A stretch of DNA of 64,000 nt from Eupeodes corollae (lineage: Eukaryota; Arthropoda; Insecta; Diptera; Syrphidae): positions 88,032,315-88,096,314 of the forward strand of contig NC_079147.1 of the NCBI RefSeq assembly GCF_945859685.1. The letters run 5' to 3'. Of the stretch, positions 20,625 to 31,430 are shown piece by piece. Each line of letters starts with the position of its first letter. Positions within the stretch are counted from its first letter, which is position 1. Under the pieces are notes generated by a model. That model was not told the DNA's origin and made no database searches. It saw only the letters and a program-made list of their open reading frames with translations. A program made the translations under genes and the position numbers.

Positions 20625-22360
20625 TTCTCGATTTATTCCAAAAAATATGCGTCAAGACAAGGTGTAATGGTCATCTTCAGATGAGCCCAACCTATGCTGG
20701 TTTATTTTTATTTTTATTTCATGATCTTAAAAATAAAAATTTTATTTTCATGATTTTAAATCATATTTATTAAAAATAATTGGTGTTCAGGAACAAACAA
20801 TTCGACTATTAACAGTCAAACATTTTATACTATATCTCTCACAAGAATCATTAATCATCCATTTCATGAATACATAAGAACTAAACACAACAACGAACGA
20901 ACGAAATCTAATAAATAATCTTAAATCTTAATGCTAAGAAAAACTCGCAAAAAGTGGCATCACTCTTACAAACCTAATTTACCTCTTTTTCCTCTGACGT
21001 CACAAAGTCATAAAATGCATTCTCAAAAACAAAACAACAACAAAAATATATCAAAATGAAAATACAAAAATCCATATATCCCAGGTGCATTCTACTAACC
21101 CCACAAACAAGAAGAACCAAAAGCAGAATCAGAATAAGAAATAAAACAAAAACAATAACAATAACAAAAAACAACAACAACAACAAAACCAAAAGTTCTC
21201 ATTTGGCAATGATATTGAAATTTCAATCCAAAAAGTTTTGATTAACAAAAACAAAAATCCTCTCCGCTCAACAAAAACGAGACAAATCACACTCGATTTG
21301 AAATTCCCATACATTGGAATATATAAGCCTCCCCCAAAAGCCCACAGGCGTTATAAATGTAAATGTAAATATATTCCAAAAACAAAAACTCAAACCCTAA
21401 CATTTTTGCCTATAGCCTTATAGCCAAAAAGCATTATTATCATACACATGATGCGGTACGGTAGCTATAGTAAAAGCAATCTTAATGCTTTGCTTCCATG
21501 CGTCGCGACGCCTCGTGTCGGCATGGCAGTCCCCTCGAAGTCGTTGTGTGTCGTCATTGTCGTTCGTCCCAAAAGACTCAACAAAGTTTACCCTGGGTAA
21601 ACAACGAAAGTACCTACCTAAAGATAATACAAAAAATAACAAAAACAAAAACAAAACTACCACATTCCACCCCAATTTATAGACACTGGAAAGTTGACCC
21701 TCCACAAAACAAACGGCCTGGAAGCTGGAACTCAAACTAAGGCATGTAGCAGCAGTAGAACTCTCTGATAACAGAGAGTCAAGTTCAATCCCGCTCTTAA
21801 CCTCGCTCTCTCTGCGCACTGCATCCGTTAGAAAAGTATTAGATGCTTTTCGGTTTGTTTGTATGAGAATGTAACCCCCTCCCCACCTCCTCGGTTTAAG
21901 ACCCAGAAAACACCTAACACCGACACGAAACCTGTCTGGGTGTTAATGTTGGTGTCACTACCACTTTGAACCAAAGATCCCCCGCTATTCCACCAAGTGG
22001 AATGTGTGGTGAGCACAGAGCTACTCCATGGAATATACACATCGACATCATCATAACCAGCACCAGCAGCAGGCAGCAGCACAGAACAATCTTCTGGAGC
22101 TTTTCGAGATGCACGTCGTCGTGCCTCGTTGTCGTCGTCTACGTTTTCGTTACTGGTAGATCGACTTCTAGTCCGAACCCAGAACACCAGTGAGACACTG
22201 CTGTCGTGGTCGTTCAAACGTTCGTTGTTTTCTCTGCGTTCTGTGTCCATATAAAAGAATTTCAAAAAAGAAAAACCTCAACCTAAAACTTTGAGCAACG
22301 GTTCTTTTAGCTTCGGCCATTCTTTTCTTCCATTCCCTAGATTTTTTTATTTTATACATT
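20625..22360. other. low-repeat stretch upstream of a possible first exon; no gene recognised
   Basis: Contains CA/AAC-rich text (AACAACAACAAC at about 21171-21185), many AAAACAAAAAC runs and a GC-richer part from about 21480 to 22240 with repeated GTCGTCG and CACCAGCAGCAGGCAGCAGC. No transposon motif is seen. Minus-strand frames of 133 and 145 codons (21418-21819 and 21828-22265) show no known domain and look like chance frames in GC-richer DNA. This may be proximal promoter sequence of the exon proposed at 22362. Confidence 0.35.
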
Positions 22361-22361
22361 C

Positions 22362-23693
22362 AGTTCGAGTTCGAGTTTAGTTCCGTCGTTATTTCTCTTG
22401 GTTAACCTCCCGAGTTCCCGAGTTTTGTGCCAATTTTTGTTCGGCTTGAACCTTACGATTCAACACTTCATCACGCAAATTGTGAATGGCTTATAAGATA
22501 ACTTAGCTAAGCCAGCAGGTACCTATATTCAAATATTATCTCTTCCGCCCGTCTACCGTTAAAAATAACAACAACAACAACAAATCTCATACCTACCTAA
22601 TGCCATACTATAAGAATGTATTTGTGTATACTTTGTGAATAAGTTTAAGAAAAATACCTAAATAATTAGCATCGAAATAAATAGTATCTTTTAGATTGTT
22701 TTTAATTATTATCTACACAAAAAGTATCTTTGTGTGCTCATCTCAGTGCTTTGTGTCGGTCACCACCGCTTCCACCACCGCCGCCGCTAAGTTGACTTTA
22801 TCATCATCAAAGTTAGAAAAGTGTTTCCAACTTTAAATATTTACCAAGCTATTTAGTGAAATAACCTACCTACCTTTTTTCTATATTAATTCAAAAAGAA
22901 AAAGTATCTATGTGTATTTTTTTCGTGTGAGGCTTTAATACAAAAAAGCAAGAAAGTGTTCATTTTTGTTTTAGATTTTTCAGCTTCTATAATCCATGTT
23001 CACATACCACAACCATCATCATCATCAACATCATCAGAAGCAACGCGTACGCGTACCTATAGGAGCAATAGAAGCCAGCAGGCTTTAGAAGCTAACAAGA
23101 ACTACTGCTGTTGCATACTTTACCATCGGTCGCAATTCATATACCTAGCTACCTTCTTACCACCAATTCCATTCCAATCCATTATAAAAGAGTGAGAGGT
23201 GAATTAACAAGTTAACGTCGCCAGTCACCATCACCGTCGCCGCCGCCGTTCGTCGTGTCACGTCATTCTGTATCTGTGCAAAGGTAGATAGGTATAGCTC
23301 AACTCAAAACCTCTCAAAGTAACGAAGCAGAAAAAGAACACAAAAGAAAAAGAAAAATCAAGAAAAACCAACAAAAGAACAACGAAACAACAGCAAAACT
23401 GGAATTATATTCATTAACCTACATCAAGTTCGACTTGAAGTTGTTTTGAGATTGAGATTGAGATTTACCGAGAGATTGTTAGACTTAAGAATTATTTCTG
23501 AAGCCTGAACTCTACTACAGCTCGGGTAGTGCCCCACGCACTGTACCTACCAATAATAATAATTCCCCTCTTATAGATATTTTGTAACAACTATTACCAC
23601 CATCCTGATACCACCATCATCATCACCATCATCAGATAAGCTAGCTAAGCCAGCCAAGTCAAGAATAATAACAGTGGCAGAAATTCTTTAAAG
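22362..23693 (+). other. candidate non-coding first exon of a host gene
   Basis: An arthropod-type initiator match, TCAGTT, at 22360-22365 is followed by GAGTTCGAGTTTAGTTCCG. The next 1.3 kb has the text style of long insect 5' leaders: CAACAACAACAACAA at 22567, CACCGCCGCCGCTAAG at 22777, CATCATCATCAACATCATCA at 23015, GTCGCCGCCGCCGTTCGTCG at 23236, and no transposon motif. It ends at AAAG|GTAAGTT, a near-perfect splice donor at 23694. Short frames inside (for example 22956-23195) show no domain. No start codon with a long frame follows before the donor, so the coding part would lie in later exons. The call is inference from composition and the donor only. Confidence 0.33.
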
Positions 23694-25220
23694 GTAAGTT
23701 CAAGTATCTTTTACATCCATACAAGTATCTATCAACTAGCTTAACAGACAAAAATCTATCTATCTTTCCTTCTACATCCATCTTTTCTATGCGATATATT
23801 TGTAGGTATGAGTCGTGTTTTGTAGGTAGGTATGAATATTTTTTGAAAGTCGGTATTTCCGTTGAATAAAAATGGCAACGACAAAGCTTGAGTCAACACA
23901 CTGCCCCTCTCTAACCTCTTTGTGAATTGGTTAGCGGCGAACGCAACTCATTTAACTAAGTGTACCTATCTTCTGGGTGCAATAGTCTTGTCTGTATATG
24001 GTACGAGAATGTACTGTATTCGTTCCATATAAATGGGCGCGGGAGGTGGGTCGTCGCCCACTATAAGAACCCATTTAAAAATTGTATCTTTTTTTATTTT
24101 TGTTCGTCTTTTTGAAGTTCATCATTGTTGAAAAACAAAAAACAAAAGAAGAAAAAAGTTTTAGCAGCAAATTTAATGGAATGGAAAGTTGGGGCTTACT
24201 ATTTTTGCTGTTAAGGGTTGCCTTTGGCTCTGATACATATAATAAAACAAAAACTATACGTGTTATAGGTCTGTATGAGCCTCTACAGGTGGGCCGGCTC
24301 GACTTAACTCGACTGGATGTAATAAACCTTTTCCAAAACAAAAACAACTACAAAAGTTAAAACAAAAAATGGAATAAGAACACTCTTGGACTGTAAGCTA
24401 TTTTATATACATATAAAGGTAGTGCTTTAGATACTTTTGTATCTATGTACGTATATAATAGTTGGTTCGTGTATCGCACTCTTGTAATTTGAATTGGTCG
24501 GTTGTTTCTTTTAATGGCGTGTAATTTTGTACTCGAAAAAATAGAAGATGGATGTATTCATATAAGCGCCTGGGTAGGCTGTAGGTAGTATTATGGTTAA
24601 AGTACTTAGGTAGGTACTTTAGATCTAAAGTGTGTATTTTTGTTTAAGGAGGGTGAGGGTGGCAGTTGGTGGTCGTTGGTTGTTGTATCGTGAGGTAGAA
24701 ATATTCTGGTTGAATAAGTGTGTTGACAGTAGTGCCGTTCTTTTGCTTTAATCAGATTTGTATGTTCTTTTATGGATGTTGCGTTATTCTAATCTTAATA
24801 AAGGATTATTTTTTTCTTTGATTTTCGTACATTTAATCTACCTTGATGTCTCCAGAGAAAAAGAGCAACAAGAAATGTATAAATCCAAGTTATCATCCCA
24901 ACAAATAAATGTCCAGATTCACCCCTAGTGGCAAAATCAATTAATATCTGGTTTTTCAAGAAGAGCGCTACAAAAGTTTGTTTTTTAAATAAAACTTCAA
25001 TAAATTTCAATTAAATTATTTATTCCTGTGAAAGTACGTTCGAAGCAAGTACTCGTATGTATGGAATTCGATTTTTTTGCTTGGCCACCACGGGCACGCT
25101 TGCAGAAGTCCAGACACTGAACCGAAATTTCGACGGTTTTTAAGCATAAATCGACCGATACTGCTGCAATTTAACGTTGTAGTGATGATTCATGCAGTAC
25201 GTGTGTTTTCTGCTGCCTGA
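23694..25220 (+). other. possible first intron; no gene recognised
   Basis: Starts at the GTAAGTT donor. Contains GGTAGGTA-type short repeats at 23816 and 24582-24620 and no domain-bearing frame. A segment at 25030-25220 breaks the style and may be old transposon debris, but I could not assign it. Confidence 0.3.
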
Positions 25221-25224
25221 CCAA

Positions 25225-27535
25225 TACCAATTTGTGCGTCAAGGGTTTTGAAGTACACGCAGCTCAATTTTCAAATCATTTAGCAATATTAGTCTCATGT
25301 GAGTTCTTTTCAGAGAAAAATAATAGAGAAGTTGAAAACAAGGCTGGTGTGTATAGACGAAATTTAAGTCAACTTATACGCTTTGCTGATGGTCTGTTTT
25401 CAGAATGTATAGAATCTGTTACAGTTTCTATTTTTGAACTAATAAGCCAATCAGCAACACACAGATTTCGTCCTACAACACTGAAGCCAAAATCGAAGTG
25501 GTGTGACGATGAATGTAAGAAATGTAGGGAAAAGTCTTTCGCTTACCTAAAATTGTTTAGACAATCTAACAACGAAACTCACAGAGGAAATTACCTTGAA
25601 CAGAACAAAATATATAAAGATTTGTGTAGATGGAAAAAGCAATTATATTTTACCAAAGCGGCTAGGAAACTTGTAGACTGTAAGGACTCAAAGTCATTGT
25701 GGTACAATGTCCGGATTTTGAGAGGTCGCAGCAAGTCATCGTCTTAAAGTATTAGCGTTGACGACCTGGCCATATACTTTAAAGGTTTACTACTGCCAGA
25801 TCCTGACCAGAATTCCGTCAGTTTTGCCCTGCAAAATGTGTCAATCGACACTAGAGCTAGACTCTCCTTTTACCACCGTTGAGATGTTGGCATCTCTAAG
25901 CAGAAAAATAACATAGGGTTGGATAGCATTCCTATCGAAATCTATGAGAATTCAACTCCTAGATTTCTCTAGAGTGTGTGTCGGGGTTATTACACTAAAT
26001 GTTAACAGAAGAGAAATTTCCGAGCTACTTTCGTTCAATATTTTCTATATTTAAAAAGGGTAATCCGAGTTCACCGGAAAATTAAAATTAAGAAAACTGT
26101 TGCACAGATGTTGTATGTTAGGCTTGTGAATTGGATTGAAAGAAATAATTTGATAAGTCGATATCATTCTGGTTTCCGATCGACCCTTCCAACGGTTGAT
26201 CAAATGTTTGCTCTTACGAGCGTTGCCAGGCATTTTATCGACAAAAAGAAGCCCCTATACACTTTTTTCATCGACTTTAAAGCTGCTTTTGATACTATCA
26301 ACAGAAGATCACATTTATATAAGCTAGAAGTTATTGGTCTTTCAACCAAATTTATTCGGATTTATTAACAACTTTTATTAAACACGTCTGCAATGGTTTG
26401 TAATGCTATATCTATGTCAAAATCCCTTAAAAAAGAAACAGGTGTTCTACAAGGATGTATATTGAGTCCGCTGATGTTCGCTCTGATATTGAAAATAAAT
26501 TACCGGAAAACGTTAACTAGTGCTATTTATCTTTGAAGATTTTGCTCTATGCTGATGACCTATATCTATTTTTGATAACCCAGTGACATTGCAGCTTCAG
26601 ATAAATAAACTTAAACAATATTTCGAATCGTGGGATCTCAAAACCAACATTTCTAAATCTAAAATAATTTATTTATAACTTTAGATGGTACATCTATTGA
26701 AGTTGTCAGCGAGTATATATATCTTGGTTTTGCTGTCACTCATAATTTGAACATCAAAAATCATATTAAAGAGAAACTGGTATTAGCCAAATCAGCTATA
26801 AACTCGATGTGGTCACATTTTTTTTTAAGAAGCTTTGTGGACCCTACATCGAAATTTAAGGTTTTTAAGGCTACCGTGAACGGTTGCTTTTGTTACGAAA
26901 ATAAAGTGTATGGATACTAATTTCTAGAAGATATGAAAGTTACTCAAAGATACTTTTTGAAAGAATCGTCCGGCCATATATGTTGAGTCCAGGCTTTCGA
27001 AAATATATGTTAGAAATTTAAGGCCAACGCAAACTATCTTATTAAAGTTATGTATAGACCTGATAGTAACCTGCACAAGAAAATCCTGCTTATATCCCTA
27101 CATTGTGGATATTCCCCTTTTAGTAATTGGCATGCTCTTGCAACAGCACATTATTTACGAGTAGCAACAAAGAAGAATGGAGAACTACTTTTTACAACTG
27201 CATTTTAATGGTTGATGAGGAAATGTACAAAACTTATCTCGAAAGGACAGATAATCACTTTCTTATAGCCGTCTTAATTCAACTTTGGTTGAATATACAT
27301 AATTATTTCTGTGAAGACCTTTCCGCTTCTGATATAAGTTTGATAGTTAAAATATGGACTGAAACTCTCGAGCTCAACTATAGAGCCACATAGAACTGAC
27401 ATACATAGATGCAATTTGTTCACTCTACAACTCAGACCAAAATTAAAATGTTTTCCATTTTTTAGCAACTTGTCCTATTTTACAATGGTTCTGGTGGTCA
27501 ATCGGCTTCAGTTCTTGCGCCAATTGAATCTTGTA
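25225..27535 (+). pseudogene. LINE family A, ORF2 relic (endonuclease end to zinc knuckle)
   Basis: From about 25265 the reading is SNHLAILVSCEFF (end of an endonuclease domain), then a long linker frame to 25747 with KSKWCDDECKKCREKS. The RT follows in pieces: WIERNNLISRYHSGFRS and FFIDFKAAFDTINRR (26108-26368), ETGVLQGCILSPLMF (about 26430-26480), and MLMTYIYF-like debris where the YADD box should be. After several breaks it ends with a frame at 27127-27393 and CSLYN plus HFLATCPIL at about 27410-27480, the same zinc knuckle as in the copies at 5.2 and 43.5 kb. Endonuclease and 5' parts are lost. Confidence 0.75.
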
Positions 27536-27815
27536 AGGATGTAGGCCAAGATCTTTTCACAAAATTCGCCACAACGACGTCACAGAGGTGCTCAACGCTG
27601 GAGAACGACATGTAGCAGACACTTTTGGGCTTTCTGCAACTGAAGCCTCAGCGCAGCAATCTCCTCGACAGCAAGGGTATTTCTTTGTCTCACTGGCATG
27701 GTTGGTTCAAATAAATTCGACGTAGCGCTCGTAACGTTGAGGCCACTGCCTCCGAACTTCGGTAGTAAATTTTAATAATTACGACTCTTTGTTGGCTGGT
27801 ATATCTTTTCATCAT
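27530..27815 (-). pseudogene. mariner-like transposase relic, N-terminal part
   Basis: On the minus strand from about 27812: MKRYTSQQRVVIIKIYYRSS, then AVASTLRALRRIY, which matches the first helix-turn-helix of mariner-type (IS630/Tc1/mariner) transposases. VRQRNTLAVEEIAAL follows out of frame, then LRKDLG-like debris near 27540. Catalytic parts are missing. Three further relics in this window (34.6, 51.9 and 54.4 kb) look like the same broad family. Confidence 0.65.
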
Positions 27816-27930
27816 GAAATGGCAAACCTTATGGAAAAGAGAAATGTTAAAAGAGCGGCAAGAAATATGGCGTCGTTTGCTGTCCTGTCGCTCTACTTTC
27901 GTAGCGTCCCTGTTGAAAAACCCTAAAGAA

Positions 27931-28480
27931 AAAAAGAGAGACCTACACTGATAACTTCCCATTGGTGATTTTCTGTCGATTTTTCTTAAAGCCTTACAAA
28001 GTTACAAAATATTGATAACTCCTTTTTGTGTGAGATACAAAATATTTGTCTTTTTTCTCAACAAAACTCGATTAGAAAGCTAATTTTAACCATTTTTTTA
28101 TTTGGTTTTAAAGGTTTTCTTTTTAGTTGAAAAATTGTCAAGAACGTGATTATAATTTTATATTCGCAAAATATTCATGGTAAAGCTTAATTCAAGTCAC
28201 TAGTGTTCAAGATATGTTTTGCGTCAACCAAATCGTTCATCTTATTTAAATTGACATTGTTAAAAAGACCTTTCAGCACATCTTGATATCATTATCTGCA
28301 AAACAAAATTAATTTGCAGTCGATATCTGTGCTAGTTCATTAGACATGGACGACGATAAAAGGTGACCCTGGCATATGTAATGGACCTTGAATATAAGAT
28401 TATAGGGAGTATCAATCATCGAGAAATGTCAAAACTTTCAATTCGACACATCAATAACTTTCTATGGAAATTTGGGAAAT
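27931..28480 (+). mobile_element. TTAA-174 family copy, strongly decayed
   Basis: Left end AAAGAGAGACCTACACTGATA, then AACTTCCCATTGG. Later lines still read CAGTCGATATCTG, ATGGACGACGA, CGAGAAATGTCAAAACTTTC and AATAACTTTCTATGGAAA in the expected order. The CGTACG module is deleted and the tandem units are mostly gone. Confidence 0.6.
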
Positions 28481-28584
28481 TATTGAATGGTGAGAATTTT
28501 ATTAACGGAACTTAAGGTCCAGTACCACCGAATTGAATAAAAATAGGTTAATTTAAAGGATCGAAGGCGATTTAGTTTTGACAC

Positions 28585-29150
28585 TAAAATGGTAGGTTAG
28601 GTAAGGTTATAGTGGTTGTCCTTGCTTTAATAATGAGTAGATCACGCTTAGGCCAGTTTAATGGCCCATTGTGATACCACATGAATTTCTAGGTTTTCTT
28701 CTAAGCTCACGTTTTCTTCAAGCCAAGGCAAGACTTCTTCTATCTCCAAAAGCAGACCATAGTGAACACTCTATGATAGACTGGGTATTTGATGGTGCGT
28801 ACTAATGCATGTAACGCCGTTTCCACCGATTTGCCTTTACAGTAAGCAGGTTGAGACGTAGACAGAAGTTTTGTATGAATCCCTTAAATGGATATCAATC
28901 AACCTTTTCAAGGTGTTTAGAAGGAATGATGATAGACTTATAGGTAGCAGATCTTAAGGATCGACTTCCAGCATTTACCTACTTTAGGTATAAAAACAAC
29001 TCCATGCCGAGGGAATACGGACTAGGTATAGACAGCTGGTAAAAATTGCCTCAAGGATTGGTGAAGTCATGTTTGAAGCTTTTTGTAATTTGGCTGGTAT
29101 TATGCTATCTGTTCCTGTAGATTTAAATGGTTTGAAGCTGTTCAGAACCC
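28585..29150 (-). pseudogene. I/R1-like LINE reverse transcriptase fragment
   Basis: On the minus strand, islands read GVVFIPKVGK, then a shifted SATYKSIIIPS, TSQPAYCKGKSVETALHALV (about 28842-28783) and PWLEENV. The FIPK.GK and AY.KGKS.ETALH motifs are typical for I/R1-group LINE reverse transcriptases. Frames are broken and catalytic boxes are not seen. Confidence 0.55.
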
Positions 29151-29214
29151 TTTGTTACTTTTCCCTTGTGATCAGACCTTGTGGATATGTTACATTGGAA
29201 CTTGAACGAATTTG

Positions 29215-30095
29215 TTTTTTGCTAGTTGTTGTGGAACTGCAACGACAAAATATGATAAGCTCATTAAATTCCGACCTAAACAGCATTGTACAATGGGAAA
29301 AAAGAAACCGCGTGGAATTTAATGCTTCGAAAACGCAATGCTGTCTTGTATCGTTAAAGCGAAATATACCCCCCCTGCCATTATCCATAAATGGCACTTG
29401 CATCGAGGAAACTGAACATCTCGATATTCTTGGTATGTGTATCACCAACCACCTTTTGTGGAACGATCACATACGCGATGTCGCCAAAAATGCCGCAAGA
29501 TGTTTGGGTTTTCTAAGGCGATGCAAGAAGTTTTTCTCCCCCTCTGATCTGGCTGTTATTTACAAGACTTATATACGTCCAAAGCTTGAGTATAACTCCC
29601 ATATCTGGGCTGGTGCTCCTGCAACTTACTTAAGCCTCTTGGACAGTATTGAACGTAGAGCATTTAGACTGATTGGTGATATTACCATCATAAGATCATT
29701 TGCGTCACTTGAAATTCGTCGAAATGTTTCTTGTCTCACCCTCTTTTACTGTTATTTTAATGGTTTATGCTCTAGAGAAATAGCCAGCTGCATTCCTCCC
29801 CTTAAACAGTTCAACTGTAATACTCGCGCTTCTAGGAATGCTCATCAATATACACTCGAGCCCAACTTCGGTCGTACTGTCAAGTACATAGATTCGTTCT
29901 TTAGCCGTACTATGCGAATGTGGAATGCCTTGCCACACACTGTCTTTCCCAGCTATTGCAATATTCAGGAATTCAAAACCAATGTGCACCGACATCTCCT
30001 TTCAAACCCTCTCTCCCTTTGCTAGTGCTCACACTGTGTCTACATAATAAGGGTAATATATCCCTTTGAGTTTGCGCTTATTATAAAAAAAAAAG
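29215..30095 (+). pseudogene. LINE family C (Jockey/CR1-like), 5'-truncated ORF2 C-terminal part
   Basis: A clean frame from about 29225 to the stop at 30023-30025 gives the RT thumb and C-terminal region: VEFNASKTQCCLVS, HLDILGMCITNHLLWNDHI, YKTYIRPKLEYNSHIWAGAP, RRAFRLIGD, then RASRNAHQYTLEPNFGRTVK and FSRTMRMWNALPHTVFPSY. The catalytic YADD lies upstream of the truncation. The 3' end has a short A run at about 30084-30094. The first 50 codons of the open frame come from neighbouring DNA. Related pieces lie at 44.3-46.5 kb. Confidence 0.8.
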
Positions 30096-30689
30096 AGGGC
30101 TACCAGGAAAGTGTGTATCCAGTATTAGGTTGAGCGATTCTTCACTTGAAATTAATCAGGAGCCATCTGCATTTTTCACACAGCTTGGCATCCTTGGATT
30201 ATTTGAACACATTTTCCGTAGGATGGAGTCCTCGGGAGTTTCCTCTATCGTGTGACGAAAAGATCACTTTGACTTCCTTAGTGCCTCCCTATAACTTCTT
30301 ACGGGTTCTTTGTAAGAATAACAGTAAGAAGTTAGTCTTTTGGCTTTGGCTCAGTTAAAGATCTTCCTAAATTCTCTTCAGAGCGAGTCTGGCTCTGAGG
30401 CCCACCAATCCTACATTGGTAAACCTCTAACAACTTGCAAAATTATGCAATATAATGCTTAAGTATAAGTTTAAAAATAAACTATAGAACTTTTTATATC
30501 TATTGTCTAGATGAAGGGTTATGGTTTTCCCGTCAATAGCCACCTTAACCGAACCTTATATAAGCGAGGACTATAAAAAAGGTTAAAGAAGTTTTGATTC
30601 CGAGTAATCTGACAGCGATTGTAAGATCTCGCCTGCTAAAAAGGAAAAAAAAGATTGCTTGCGATCGAACACGCATATGGAATAGAAAT

Positions 30690-30880
30690 GCTGCCATAAT
30701 CGCCGTCGGAAATACTGTTTTGAAAGACGTTGGCATAAACTATCCCAAAATGCGCAGCTTACTTTTTTTCTGAGGGGATATGTGAAGTTTCTGTCTACGC
30801 CTATAATCCCGAATCGACTGATCACTTGGCGGATAACATTGAACAGTATTCACACGTCCAAAGAAGGGAAACGATTGGGC
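30690..30880 (+). pseudogene. possible mariner-like transposase fragment, C-terminal
   Basis: FFLRGYVK at about 30766-30789 followed after a shift by SVYAYNPESTDHLADNIE resembles the FFLWGYLK-VYANKP-TLDELK-NI stretch of mariner-type transposases. Short and frameshifted. Confidence 0.4.
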
Positions 30881-30884
30881 ATAT

Positions 30885-31430
30885 GACTCCAGTTGCGCGT
30901 TTCTGCTGGGTGTTTCCGGACCAGAGCATTTGTTTCCATGCATCCTAGTGACCCAAAAATTTCAGTCGTTAGACTTTTATCCTTTTGGCTAAGTCTTCGT
31001 CACTGTACAGCCCGTACAGCTCGTCGTTCAATTTTCTACTCCACTCGCCTTCTATGCGTACAGGACCGTAGATCACGCAAAGAATTTTTGTCTCGAAACG
31101 ACCCAAGGTGCTTTTAACCGCTTTTGTCTTACTTTATGCTTCTGCACCGTTTTTGACATAGCAGTTTTGGCCCAAAAAAAACAGGGGTTAGCAAGAAAAA
31201 TTCTTCATTTGAACTCAGCGCGTGTTGTTTTCTGTGTTCATAGCGTAGCCTAGGTAGCCAAAGTTTTTAACTACCTTGAAGTTACTTTTCTCAATGGTAA
31301 CGTTTTGACGGAGATTGTAGGTCCTTTCTTGATGACAACATGTACTTCGTTTTGCCCTCAATAACCGCTTAACCCACTTTTGCCGCCTCAGCCTCAATAT
31401 TCATAAGCTATCATCATTAAGTCTAAATTG
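30885..31430 (-). pseudogene. RTE-like LINE fragment (LINE family B)
   Basis: Minus-strand sequence parallel to the 3' third of the element at 61.3-62.4 kb: TACAGCCCGTACAGCTCGTC at 31005 and TTGATGACAACATGTACTTC at 31329 match its ELYGLYSDTD and KKDTERR regions. The readable frame includes KYV-like debris and LRQNVTIEKSNFKVVKNFGY. Catalytic boxes are not included. Confidence 0.65.

Noticed and set aside
22249..22256. TATAAAAG as TATA box for the proposed exon
   Set aside because: It lies about 110 bp upstream of the initiator-like site rather than about 30 bp, so it cannot serve that start.
21418..22265. Two minus-strand frames of 133 and 145 codons as genes
   Set aside because: No domain, low-complexity composition, no splice context, and location in GC-richer DNA where chance frames are longer.
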